Positions 25,023-33,307 of a stretch of 64,000 bases of DNA are shown here, in pieces. The notes beneath the pieces were generated by a model, which was not told the DNA's origin, did not search any database, and saw nothing but the letters and a program-made list of their open reading frames with translations. A program made the position numbers and the translations under genes. The stretch covers positions 215,280 through 279,279 of the forward strand of contig CAVOII010000015.1 in the NCBI GenBank assembly GCA_963696025.1. The letters are read 5' to 3'. This DNA is from JABCYV01 sp963696025 (GTDB taxonomy: Bacteria > Acidobacteriota > Terriglobia > Terriglobales > Acidobacteriaceae). How positions within the stretch are numbered: position 1 is the first letter of the stretch; each line of letters opens with the position of its first letter.

Positions 25023-25452
25023 CGCATTCAACCCCGAAACTCTCGCCCGTTACTCGCTACTGAGGGTCCCCTATAAGTACGAGGGACAAGCCCTCATTTC
25101 AAAGCTTTTCATTTCCATTTGCAACGAGACTCTCGACAATGTGCGTTATACCCTGTGCTTGAAAGCCACGTCACAAACCGCTCTTTACGAGAATAGTAAA
25201 GAAGTGATGGCCGGATGCGTCTACTACAAGGCCAGGGAAATTGCACTCTTTCCCAGCAACACTGCGATTCAACCAGACAACCCGCACCCTATCCCGCATA
25301 AGCACTTGACCCAGTGCCACGCAAATGGGTCACTGAACATCCTCGGTACGATGCCGCAAGATTTTCAGGAGAAACTAAAGAAGGCTATTCAAGACTCGAT
25401 CACACTAACTCTGGCGCGAAAGCGTAACTGGTTAGAGCGATTGGGCTATTAA
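25012..25452 (+). CDS. unknown partner of the Panacea protein
   Basis: The frame is open from 25000 to 25452 and coding-like from VNAFNPETLARYSLLRVPY through CVYYKAREIALFPSNTAIQP to ITLTLARKRNWLERLGY. There is no ATG, GTG or TTG before GTG 25141, which would cut away the well-formed first third. CTG at 25012, 7 bases after GAGGAAG and overlapping the Panacea stop, would give about 146 residues. I propose CTG or a coupled re-initiation; 25141 is the conservative start. No known domain is recognised. Position makes it the candidate toxin or effector. It ends 20 bases before the right inverted repeat. Confidence 0.55.
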   Translation: MHVNAFNPETLARYSLLRVPYKYEGQALISKLFISICNETLDNVRYTLCLKATSQTALYENSKEVMAGCVYYKAREIALFPSNTAIQPDNPHPIPHKHLTQCHANGSLNILGTMPQDFQEKLKKAIQDSITLTLARKRNWLERLGY

Positions 25453-25472
25453 GATTTCCGCCGCCGATGGGC

Positions 25473-25504
25473 GATCCCAGCAACACCCTAATAGGACACT
25501 ACCC
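25473..25504 (-). repeat. right terminal inverted repeat
   Basis: This is the exact complement of 21632-21663; it reads GATCCCAGCAACACCC outward-in on the plus strand and ends GGACACTACCC. The target duplication GATTG follows at 25505-25509. Confidence 0.92.
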
Positions 25505-25658
25505 GATTGTGCAAGCGCTTGACGGCGTCATTGGCGAGCTCGCCCATGATCCCTCGAAGACCTACGGACCGTTTGCCTTTGCTGTGCTCAACGCACTCGC
25601 TGGGGCGTGGCTCATGCGCGGCCAGGAGAGTCATCCAGACAAGATCACGACAAGCTAG
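25505..25658 (+). pseudogene. 3' part of the transposon-split membrane-protein gene
   Basis: After the right GATTG copy the frame continues as VQALDGVIGELAHDPSKTYG, FAFAVLNALAGAWLMRG and ends QESHPDKITTS at TAG 25656-25658. It has a third hydrophobic segment and a charged C-terminus. Joined to 21414-21630 it gives one uninterrupted reading frame, which proves a recent, precise insertion. The 148 bases from here to the CHAD gene show nothing recognisable. Confidence 0.8.
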
Positions 25659-25806
25659 CCGCTACTCGACGTGTCCATGCAGCGTCGATTCGACAGAACT
25701 CTAAGTCTCGGGTGGCTGGGCGCTGGGAACGATTCCATCGTGGTGGGGTCGTTGGAACGGATATGAAGGAAGTTTCGCGAAGTGTAAAAATTAGGTAGGG
25801 CGGCGG

Positions 25807-26658
25807 CTATGCCACTGCCGCCCGTGCTCTTCCTGACGGCGTTTGTGCTTTCGGTCCGCGCCGCGTCGGCGCCGGAACTAGACTTTTCTCCGACAATGCC
25901 ATCCGCGCTTCAGCCAGTGCGGCAACTGCCTCGCGGAACTTGGCTCGAGTCACATTCTGTAGCGCTGCCACCAGGGACGACTCACGGACTCCGCCGAAGA
26001 GATCTTCGGCTCGCTGCGTCAGCTTCAACCAATCATGCCAGTCGCCGATCATATCCTGCATCCGCTTAAGCTGGGTCACGACTTCGGCCGCCTTGGGGTC
26101 ATGAGGCGCGAGTTCCGCGATATAGCGCGCCCGCTTGCCCGCGATTCTGTATTGATGCAAGGTTTTTTCGGTGAGTGCAGCCCGCTCTCGTCCTAATTGC
26201 AGTACTCCCCTCATCCCCAGGCTTAACAGGTCTGTGCTTTGCGGAATTGCCAGCTCGGTAGCCGCGCGGTTCAGACGCTTTCGCAACTGGCTGACTGTTT
26301 TTCGATCAAAATTCTCGGGCAGCGTCTTCTCCCGCTGAGCACGCTCCTCCGAGAGCGTGCGCATCAGCTGTGATTTACGTCCCGGCTCTTGCGGAATCTT
26401 CAAGCTGCGCAACGCTGTGATCTGGACATCGAGATCGCGCACCCTGCCTGCCTTCTTGCGCAGCCGAGCCAATTGCTTCAGCAATTTCTTGTTACTGCGG
26501 CTCAACTTCGGAACCAGTTCGTCCAGCAAAGCTTCCACGCGGCGGCTGTAGGTGCGAAATTTATGGACATTTTCCGGCGCGGGCTTTTTGGTGAGCTTCG
26601 CCAACTGACGGCTCAACTTCCGAAATGCAACATGGCTGGGGTCTTGGTTTATCGGCAT
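25807..26658 (-). CDS. CHAD-domain polyphosphate-binding protein
   Basis: About 283 residues from ATG 26658; an upstream GTG-like extension would run through the Pho-box region and is rejected. The protein is an all-helical CHAD domain with conserved histidines in VHKFRTYSRRVEALLDEL and LHQYRIAGKRARYIAEL and many Arg/Lys residues lining the core, the feature that binds polyphosphate. The C-terminus is a basic, Pro/Arg-rich tail. It is divergent to pstC with the Pho box between, and close to ppk1, sixA and ppx/gppA, so a polyphosphate-granule or polyphosphate-regulatory role is likely. Confidence 0.85.
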   Translation of the reverse strand: MPINQDPSHVAFRKLSRQLAKLTKKPAPENVHKFRTYSRRVEALLDELVPKLSRSNKKLLKQLARLRKKAGRVRDLDVQITALRSLKIPQEPGRKSQLMRTLSEERAQREKTLPENFDRKTVSQLRKRLNRAATELAIPQSTDLLSLGMRGVLQLGRERAALTEKTLHQYRIAGKRARYIAELAPHDPKAAEVVTQLKRMQDMIGDWHDWLKLTQRAEDLFGGVRESSLVAALQNVTRAKFREAVAALAEARMALSEKSLVPAPTRRGPKAQTPSGRARAAVA

Positions 26659-26792
26659 AACGTCAAACCACGGGCACAGAAAAATACAACCTGGTCTGGG
26701 GAATTGCAACTCCTGGAATTGCAAATCGGGAGCCACGTATCTTTTAATGAATAGTTTTAGGAGCCCCCGGAGCAACCGCAAGGATCGGCCAT

Positions 26793-26809
26793 TTTAACAC
26801 TCCTGTAAC
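26793..26809 (+). promoter_or_regulatory. putative Pho box between CHAD gene and pstC
   Basis: TTTAAC at 26793 and TGTAAC at 26804 are 11 bp apart and share the TAAC(C/A)CTCCTGTAACA pattern with the pstS site. TGCTAGCG follows as a possible -10 region about 10 bases on. The position could serve pstC and the divergent CHAD gene. Confidence 0.6.
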
Positions 26810-26833
26810 AAGATTCTGCTAGCGTCCCCATGG

Positions 26834-27868
26834 ATGGTCAATCGAGCTCTAGGAGCGCCTCGCCTGACTGGACCGCAACCTCCTGATAAGCCAGAACTTG
26901 CAGTTCAAGCCCGGGCCCAAGCCGAGCCCTTACTCAAGGCCGGCGACAGTCACCGCGCCGACGGCGTGTTCTCGCTCGCCATGCTGGCTTGCGCCCTTTG
27001 CGTCCTCGCTTTGGTTGGCCTGATCGTGTATGAACTTGTGACCAAATCCAGCCTATCTTGGCACGCTTCCGGCTGGAGATTCTTCTTCCGCAGCGAATGG
27101 GATCCGGTCAACGATCAGTTTGGCGCACTGCCGTTTATTTATGGCACCGTCGTTTCTTCAATCCTTGCTCTTATCATTGCAGTACCCTTAGCTATTGGGG
27201 TCGCCGTGTTTATTACAGAAATGTCTCCGCCCTGGCTGCGCGGCCCACTGGCTTTCACCACCGAATTGTTGGCTGCCATTCCCAGCGTCATCTACGGACT
27301 GTGGGCGATCTTCGTGCTCGTGCCGATGCTCCGGCAGTATGTGGAACCGTGGCTCGCCCGCTATCTGGGCTGGACCGGACTCTTTGAAGGAACTCCTTTC
27401 GGCATTGGAATGTTGGCGGCGGGGATCATCCTGGCCATCATGATTGTTCCCATCATCTCTTCGATCACACGTGAGGTGATGACCGCAGTTCCGAACCACC
27501 AGAGAGAGGCCGTTCTTGCTCTGGGTGCCACTCGCTGGGAGATGATTCGCACGGGCGTGCTCCGCAATGCGCGAGCCGGTATCCTGGGTGGAATAATTCT
27601 CGGCTTAGGCCGCGCCCTTGGCGAAACCATGGCCGTCACCATGGTTATCGGCAACCGTCCTGAGATAGCGCGCTCTTTGTTTGCCCCCGGCTACACCATG
27701 GCCAGCGTGATCGCCAACGAGTTCACCGAGGCCACTGGAGACGTTTACTTGAGTGCCTTGGTTGAGGTGGGCTTGGCCCTGTTCATCGTGACCATCATCG
27801 TGAATATTCTGGCTCAATTTCTGGTCTGGACGGTTACTCGCGGAACTCCTGCGAGGGCCAATGGCTGA
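26834..27868 (+). CDS. pstC: phosphate ABC transporter permease PstC
   Basis: A 344-residue inner-membrane permease with six predicted helices after a cytoplasmic, Pro/Ala-rich N-terminal extension of about 45 residues. The binding-protein-dependent transport loop for contact with PstB is REAVLALGATRWEMIRTGVLRNARAGI, followed by GLGRALGETMAVTMVIGN. TELLAAIPSVIYGLWAIFVLVP is the family core helix. It overlaps pstA by 8 bases and begins the pstCAB-phoU operon behind a Pho box. Confidence 0.94.
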   Translation: MVNRALGAPRLTGPQPPDKPELAVQARAQAEPLLKAGDSHRADGVFSLAMLACALCVLALVGLIVYELVTKSSLSWHASGWRFFFRSEWDPVNDQFGALPFIYGTVVSSILALIIAVPLAIGVAVFITEMSPPWLRGPLAFTTELLAAIPSVIYGLWAIFVLVPMLRQYVEPWLARYLGWTGLFEGTPFGIGMLAAGIILAIMIVPIISSITREVMTAVPNHQREAVLALGATRWEMIRTGVLRNARAGILGGIILGLGRALGETMAVTMVIGNRPEIARSLFAPGYTMASVIANEFTEATGDVYLSALVEVGLALFIVTIIVNILAQFLVWTVTRGTPARANG

Positions 27869-28751
27869 GACTCTTGCCGCCGTCGCCAAAGACTTTGCCG
27901 CCGCCCCAGTTAGCGTGTGGCGACGCGGAGTCAACAACCTTGTAACCGGCCTGGCGGTTGGAGCCGTACTTCTGGTTCTGCTGCCCCTGGGGGCCATTTT
28001 TGGATATCTGGTGTACAAAGGCATAGGGTCCGTCAACTGGGCCTTCCTCACGCAAACCCCAAAACCGGTTGGGGAAGCTGGCGGCGGCATGGCTAACGCC
28101 ATCGCCGGATCAGCTCTGATCCTTGCCATCGCCAGTGTTATAGGGGTGCCGATCGGAATCGGTGCTGGCATCTACCTCGCTGAGTACGGCCGTGGTCGTC
28201 TGGGCAATCTTGTTCGCTTTACCGCTGATGTGCTGAACGGCGTGCCATCGATCGTGATCGGTATCGTGGCTTACGGTCTTGTAGTATTGACACAAGGCCA
28301 CTTCTCAGCCCTCGCTGGTGGAGTTGCTCTAGCGATCATGATGATTCCCACCATTACTCGAACTGCGGAAGAAATGCTGCTCCTCGTACCTCACGCAGTC
28401 AGAGAAGCCGCCTACGGTCTGGGAGTTTCGCGCTGGCGCACTACGCTTTCGATCACTTTGCGCACGGCTACCTCCGGAGTCATCACCGGCGTTATGTTGG
28501 CTTTCGCCCGTGTCGCCGGGGAGACCGCGCCTCTGCTTTTCACCGCCTTCGGAAATCAGTTTTGGAATTGGAAGCTCAACCAGCCTACCGCTGCTCTGTC
28601 TCTTCAGATTTTTACTTACGCAATCTCGCCTTTCGACGAATGGCACCGCCAGGCTTGGGCCGGGGCACTGATCTTGATCGCGCTCATCGTGGCTTCAGTG
28701 AGTGCCGTCCGCATCGCCGCCAGCCGCGGTATGATGAAGGGAGCGAATTGA
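27861..28751 (+). CDS. pstA: phosphate ABC transporter permease PstA
   Basis: A 296-residue six-helix permease, partner of PstC. Family blocks: GGGMANAIAGSALILAIASV, LNGVPSIVIGIVAYGLVV, MIPTITRTAEEMLLLVPHAVREAA followed by the ATPase-contact loop GLGVSRWRTTLSITLRTA, and RVAGETAPLLFTAFGN. It begins inside the end of pstC and ends 3 bases before pstB, so translation is coupled. Confidence 0.95.
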   Translation: MAETLAAVAKDFAAAPVSVWRRGVNNLVTGLAVGAVLLVLLPLGAIFGYLVYKGIGSVNWAFLTQTPKPVGEAGGGMANAIAGSALILAIASVIGVPIGIGAGIYLAEYGRGRLGNLVRFTADVLNGVPSIVIGIVAYGLVVLTQGHFSALAGGVALAIMMIPTITRTAEEMLLLVPHAVREAAYGLGVSRWRTTLSITLRTATSGVITGVMLAFARVAGETAPLLFTAFGNQFWNWKLNQPTAALSLQIFTYAISPFDEWHRQAWAGALILIALIVASVSAVRIAASRGMMKGAN

Positions 28752-28754
28752 GTC

Positions 28755-29513
28755 ATGGGAGTCGGGATTGAGGTCGAAAGGCTGAACGCCTGGTTTGGCA
28801 AGACCCAGGCCCTCTATGACATCAATATGAAGGTCGCAGCCAATCACGCCACCGCTGTGATTGGGCCCTCCGGCTGTGGCAAGTCAACGTTCGTGCGCTG
28901 CCTGAACCGGATGCACGAGACCATCCCTGAAGCCCATGCCGCCGGGCGGGTTCGCATCGGCGATCTCGACGTGTATAACGGTACCTCCGCCGTCTCTATC
29001 CGGCGCCGCATCGGGATGGTGTTCCAGAAACCCAATCCCTTTCCCACTATGTCGATCTACGATAATGTGGCGGCTGGACTGAAGCTCAATGGCTTCCACG
29101 ACCGCAAGCGGCTGGACGAAATTGTCGAACGCTCACTAAAGGTCTCCGCCCTGTGGGACGAGGTGAAAGATAGCCTCCGCAAGAAGTCGGGCGCCAGCCT
29201 CTCCGGCGGACAGCAGCAGCGCCTTTGCATTGCACGCGCCTTGGCCGTTGAACCCCAGGTGCTGCTGATGGACGAACCCTGCTCCGCACTCGATCCCATC
29301 TCCACCGGCAAGATCGAAGAGTTAATCTTCCAGCTCAAGGAACGTTTTACCATCGTTATCGTCACCCACAACATGCAGCAGGCATCCCGGGTAGCAGAAT
29401 TCACCGGCTTCTTCCTTTTAGGTAAACTGATCGAGTTTGATAAGACTGAAAAGATCTTTACCACTCCGTCCGACAAGCGAACGGAGGACTACATTACAGG
29501 CAGGTTTGGATAA
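28755..29513 (+). CDS. pstB: phosphate ABC transporter ATPase PstB
   Basis: A 252-residue ABC ATPase that powers phosphate import. Walker A is GPSGCGKST, the Q-loop is FQKPNPFP (the PstB hallmark), the signature is LSGGQQQR, Walker B is VLLMDEPCSALDP, and the H-loop is VTHNMQQA. Length is standard. Its TAA/ATG junction overlaps the first base of phoU. Confidence 0.96.
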   Translation: MGVGIEVERLNAWFGKTQALYDINMKVAANHATAVIGPSGCGKSTFVRCLNRMHETIPEAHAAGRVRIGDLDVYNGTSAVSIRRRIGMVFQKPNPFPTMSIYDNVAAGLKLNGFHDRKRLDEIVERSLKVSALWDEVKDSLRKKSGASLSGGQQQRLCIARALAVEPQVLLMDEPCSALDPISTGKIEELIFQLKERFTIVIVTHNMQQASRVAEFTGFFLLGKLIEFDKTEKIFTTPSDKRTEDYITGRFG

Positions 29514-30211
29514 TGGCGCGAACCCGTTTTGTGCAGGGGATGGATGAACTCCGCGCACGTCTGCTTCGCATGGGCGGACTGGCGGAGCAGGCCGTAGACC
29601 GCGCCTGCCAGGCCTACCTTGACCGCGACCTCAGTCGCTGTCAGATGGTTCTGGAAGGCGAAGCTCAAATCAACCTCGCCGAACGCGAAATCGACGAACT
29701 GGCTTTCGACCTCCTCGCCATGCAGCAACCTATGGCCGTCGATCTGCGCTTCATCCTTGCCGTCACCAAGATTAACTCCGACCTGGAGCGCGTCGGAGAC
29801 CAGGCAGTCAATATCGCCGAGCGCGTTATGGATATGGTCGAACTGCCTGCGGTGCCCCTTCCGGTTGACATTGCGCGGATGTCGGCCGCGGTCTCCGCTA
29901 TGGTCCGCCGGTCGCTCGAATCTTTCATCGAAGGCAAAGCCGAACTCGCCCAAGCCGTGCTCGAGATGGACAACGTGGTTGACCGCATGCGCGACGAAGC
30001 CTTCATCACCCTGGTCAAGACCATGAATGACCGTCCCGACGTCACCCGCCAGGCACTGGACGCGCTGCTCGTCGCCCGCAACCTCGAGCGCGTTGCCGAC
30101 CATGCTACCAACATTGCTGAGGACGTAATCTTCTGGGTTCGCGGCGCCGATGTCCGCCACAACGTACAGCCTGAGACTCCCGCCCAACAAGAAGTCAGCG
30201 AACGTCACTGA
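29513..30211 (+). CDS. phoU: phosphate signalling protein PhoU
   Basis: A 232-residue all-helical protein built from two tandem three-helix bundles. Each bundle carries an E/DxxxD metal-binding motif: MQQPMAVDLRFILAVTKINSDLERVGDQAVNIAERV in the first and LDALLVARNLERVADHATNIAEDVIFWVRG in the second. PhoU links PstB to the PhoR sensor kinase and shuts down phosphate uptake in sufficiency. No phoR/phoB lies in the window, so the two-component partners are elsewhere. It completes the pstCAB-phoU operon. Confidence 0.95.
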   Translation: MARTRFVQGMDELRARLLRMGGLAEQAVDRACQAYLDRDLSRCQMVLEGEAQINLAEREIDELAFDLLAMQQPMAVDLRFILAVTKINSDLERVGDQAVNIAERVMDMVELPAVPLPVDIARMSAAVSAMVRRSLESFIEGKAELAQAVLEMDNVVDRMRDEAFITLVKTMNDRPDVTRQALDALLVARNLERVADHATNIAEDVIFWVRGADVRHNVQPETPAQQEVSERH

Positions 30212-30301
30212 TCCATCTCGTGAGTCCAGAGATTCCTCTCGCTGGGGTTGCTCGCTCCATCTATATACTAAAAAGTTCTTTCACCTTCTCGCGGAGGACC
30301 T

Positions 30302-33127
30302 TTGAGACTCTTCGCCTGCGCTCTTCTTATTCTTTCAATTTCGGCCTGCCTGCTCTTCTCCCAACATTCCCACAATTCTGGCTCAACCCCGCTTCCCACG
30401 AGCAAACTCCTGATCGCGCCCTCACCCGGTCGGATCGGCGCTGTAAACAGCTTTCCAGCGACCATCGCCCTTAGTCCTGACCGACGCTACGCCGCGCTCT
30501 TGAACGATGGCTACGGCTCACAACAGGCCCTGGCCCGTCAGTCCGTCACAATCCTTGACCTGCAAACTAATCAAGTCACTGACTTTCCCGATGACCGCCT
30601 CTCTGAAGATGCCCACCAAACCTACTTTCTCGGCCTTGCCTTCAGCTCCGACGGCAATCATCTCTACGCTTCCATGGGTTCCATCACCGATCCCACTGGC
30701 GAAAAACCGAACGACAGCGGAAACGGCATTGCCGTCTATAACTTTAAACAGGGCAAAATTACGCCGGAGCGCTTCATCCAGATTGCGCCACAGAAGATTG
30801 CTGAAGGAAAGAAAGTAGCGTTTGGCTTGCGCAAGACTCTGGCCGGAAGTGCCATCCCCTATCCTGCTGGGCTTGCCGTGGTTGCCGGAGAAGCAGGTGA
30901 CAAGCTCGTCGTTGCCAACAATCTCTCCGATAACGTCGTGCTGTTAGACGCCGCCACCGGGCGCGTTCTGCAGCAGTTCGATCTCAGCACTCACGACGTC
31001 ATCCCGTCGTCATTCCCCTACACCGTGGTCGCTACCCGCGATGGTCGCACTGCCTGGTGCAGTCTGTGGAATGCCTCCAAGGTTGCGAAGCTTGACCTCA
31101 CTAGTGGTCGCATTATCCAATGGATTTCGCTGCTCGAGTTGAAGTCTAAAATCCTTCCTGGTTCGCATCCCACCGCTCTTCTTCTCAGCCCCAACGAAAA
31201 ACTGCTATACGTCGCTCTTTCCAACGCCGATGCAGTCGCGGTGGTAGAAGCAGATACGGGGAGGGTCATTCACCTTGCGTCGACCAAGCTTTCCGCTCAG
31301 GAATACGCTGGAACCTATCCCAATGCTTTGGCACAGTCCACCGATGGTAAGCGCTTGTTTGTGGCTGACGCCTCGCTGAATGCGGTTGCCGTCTTCGATA
31401 CCGCGTCGCTGGCCAAACCTGGAATCGAATTCCCGCTTCCCAGCGAAGCCCTCGGCTTCATTCCCACCGACTGGTATCCTAGCGCCCTCGCGACCGTCGG
31501 CGATGATCTACTGATCGCAACTGCCAAAGGCCAAGGCGCCGGGCCCAACAACCGTCCGGGTGGGACTCCCAATGAACGCCGCCGCCGCGAAACTCCCTAC
31601 ATCCCGACCTTGCTCTCTGGCTCGATCGCTCGGCTCAACTTTCGTGGCGTCGACAAAAATCTCCCTGAGCTCACCCGCCAGGTGGAAGAGAGCAATCTGC
31701 TGAATTCCACTTCCAGCAAGATCCAGTTTCAGAGCGGTTCCAATCCCATCCGCCACGTGATTTACGTCATCAAGGAAAATCGCACCTATGACCAAATCTT
31801 CGGCGACCTGAAAGTGGGCAATGGCGATTCTTCCATCACCATGTACGGACAGGACATCACGCCAAATGAGCACAAGTTGGCGCTGCAATTCGGAGTGCTC
31901 GACAATTTCTACGACAGCGGGGAAGTCTCCGGTGATGGCCACGACTGGTCGACCGCAGCTATCACTTCCGACTACAACGAGAAAACCTGGCAGATCACCT
32001 ATCGTTCCAAGGAGCACACTTACGACTACCAGGGGATCGTGGCTGGCGAACTCCCGTTGGAACTGGGTGAGCCTGATGTCGATGCCCCTTCGACGGGGTA
32101 CATCTGGGACAACGCCGCCAGTCACGGCATCTCTTACCGCGACTACGGTGAGTACATCGGCGGTATCTGGTGCAACGTAACTCGCAGTAAGACTGGGGTC
32201 AATGAAGACTCAGACATGCCGACCGCTCCCTGTCCCAGGCCGATTGTAAACAAAGGGGAAGTGCTGCCTCCGAACGTCGGCCAGCCGCACGGTTCACTCA
32301 GTCCATGGCCGTGGCCTGTCCCCGTGCTGAAACGCACCAAGCCGACCAAGGAACTGCTGCGCGACCACTTCGACCCGCAATTCCCTGATTTCAACACCGA
32401 GTATCCCGACCAGCTTCGCGCCGACGAATTCCTCAACGAGTTTGAAGGATTCGTTCGAGCCCGTCAGCAAGGTAAGGGAGAAGGCAAGGGAAGCGAACTG
32501 CCGGCCTTTGTGCTGCTTTATCTCCCCAACGACCACACTCACGGCACCAGTCCAGGCAAGCCGCGTCCTGCCGCATCTGTTGCCGACAATGACCTTGCCC
32601 TCGGCCGGGTGGTTGAAGCAGTTTCCCACAGTCCCTACTGGGATGACACTGCCATTTTCGTGGTCGAAGACGATGCTCAGGACGGCGCTGACCACGTCGA
32701 CGCTCACCGCTCAATCGCTTTCGTTATCAGTAAATATTCCCCCGGATCAGCCGATCATCCCTTCGTCGACAGCCGCGTCTACACCACCGTCAACATGATG
32801 CATACCCTGGAGACCTTGCTTGGGCTGCCGCCGATGAATCAGAACGATGCTTATGCTCCGCTGATGGCGCCACTATTCTCTGGCTCGGGCAATCAGCCGC
32901 CATTCGCCGCTGACTGGAGTAATCGCGACAACGGACTGATTTACCAAACCAATCCGCCCAAAGGCCAAGGTGCGAAAGCATCCGCGAAAATGGACTTTAC
33001 TCATCCGGACGCCGAAAATCCTGCTGTGCTGAATGCAATTCTCTGGCGCGACCGAAAGGGAAGCACGCCCATGCCTGCGCCAAAGCACTCCGTATTTCCC
33101 CAAAAGCCACCCCGTGACGATGACTGA
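30302..33127 (+). CDS. exported beta-propeller/phosphoesterase fusion
   Basis: A 941-residue secreted protein. The signal peptide is residues 1-20. Residues 40-440 form a YVTN/YncE-like seven-bladed propeller (repeats such as ATIALSPDRRYAALL, TALLLSPNEKLLYVALSNADAVAVVE). Residues 475-880 form an alkaline-phosphatase-superfamily phosphoesterase of the acid phosphatase/phospholipase C type, with metal motif VIKENRTYDQIFGDL and the late acidic pair FVVEDDAQDGADHVDAHRS. The TTG start follows GGAGGACCT. It lies 90 bases after phoU and may release phosphate from organic phosphoesters outside the cell. Confidence 0.85.
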   Translation: MRLFACALLILSISACLLFSQHSHNSGSTPLPTSKLLIAPSPGRIGAVNSFPATIALSPDRRYAALLNDGYGSQQALARQSVTILDLQTNQVTDFPDDRLSEDAHQTYFLGLAFSSDGNHLYASMGSITDPTGEKPNDSGNGIAVYNFKQGKITPERFIQIAPQKIAEGKKVAFGLRKTLAGSAIPYPAGLAVVAGEAGDKLVVANNLSDNVVLLDAATGRVLQQFDLSTHDVIPSSFPYTVVATRDGRTAWCSLWNASKVAKLDLTSGRIIQWISLLELKSKILPGSHPTALLLSPNEKLLYVALSNADAVAVVEADTGRVIHLASTKLSAQEYAGTYPNALAQSTDGKRLFVADASLNAVAVFDTASLAKPGIEFPLPSEALGFIPTDWYPSALATVGDDLLIATAKGQGAGPNNRPGGTPNERRRRETPYIPTLLSGSIARLNFRGVDKNLPELTRQVEESNLLNSTSSKIQFQSGSNPIRHVIYVIKENRTYDQIFGDLKVGNGDSSITMYGQDITPNEHKLALQFGVLDNFYDSGEVSGDGHDWSTAAITSDYNEKTWQITYRSKEHTYDYQGIVAGELPLELGEPDVDAPSTGYIWDNAASHGISYRDYGEYIGGIWCNVTRSKTGVNEDSDMPTAPCPRPIVNKGEVLPPNVGQPHGSLSPWPWPVPVLKRTKPTKELLRDHFDPQFPDFNTEYPDQLRADEFLNEFEGFVRARQQGKGEGKGSELPAFVLLYLPNDHTHGTSPGKPRPAASVADNDLALGRVVEAVSHSPYWDDTAIFVVEDDAQDGADHVDAHRSIAFVISKYSPGSADHPFVDSRVYTTVNMMHTLETLLGLPPMNQNDAYAPLMAPLFSGSGNQPPFAADWSNRDNGLIYQTNPPKGQGAKASAKMDFTHPDAENPAVLNAILWRDRKGSTPMPAPKHSVFPQKPPRDDD

Positions 33128-33307
33128 GTTAATGGCGACACGATCTACGTAGGAACAGCGGCCCTAGGCTGTTCGTATCGAGCGCATCTCGGCAGTTGTA
33201 CCGACGTCCTCCCGAGGGCAGCTGTGCTTCAGGCGGAGGGAGGGATCTCGCGCGTCTCACCAGGGCTATGAGAAACAGGGAGCAGCAATACACACCCCGC
33301 TTGTCCC

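Larger units (their letters stand above)
21631..25504. mobile_element. IS1-like transposon carrying two toxin-antitoxin-type modules
   Basis: The element is 3,874 bp. Its ends are 32-bp perfect inverted repeats starting GGGTAGTGTCCTATTAGG (21632-21663 and 25473-25504). It is flanked by the 5-bp direct repeat GATTG (21626-21630 and 25505-25509), and excision restores a reading frame. Inside, in order: DUF3467, XRE regulator and Gp49-like toxin (minus strand), a structured non-coding segment, a transposase (plus), a Panacea-domain protein and an unknown partner (plus). Only 28 and 20 bases separate the outer genes from the inverted repeats, so cargo and ends travel as a unit. Base composition is visibly lower in GC than the flanks. 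Confidence 0.88.

Noticed and set aside
26659..26781. N-terminal extension of the CHAD protein
   Set aside because: It would run toward the Pho box, has no ribosome site, and the extension is not CHAD-like; ATG 26658 fits better.
29489..30208. Long minus-strand frame opposite phoU (239 codons)
   Set aside because: Antisense to an intact, well-conserved gene; composition explained by codon structure of phoU.
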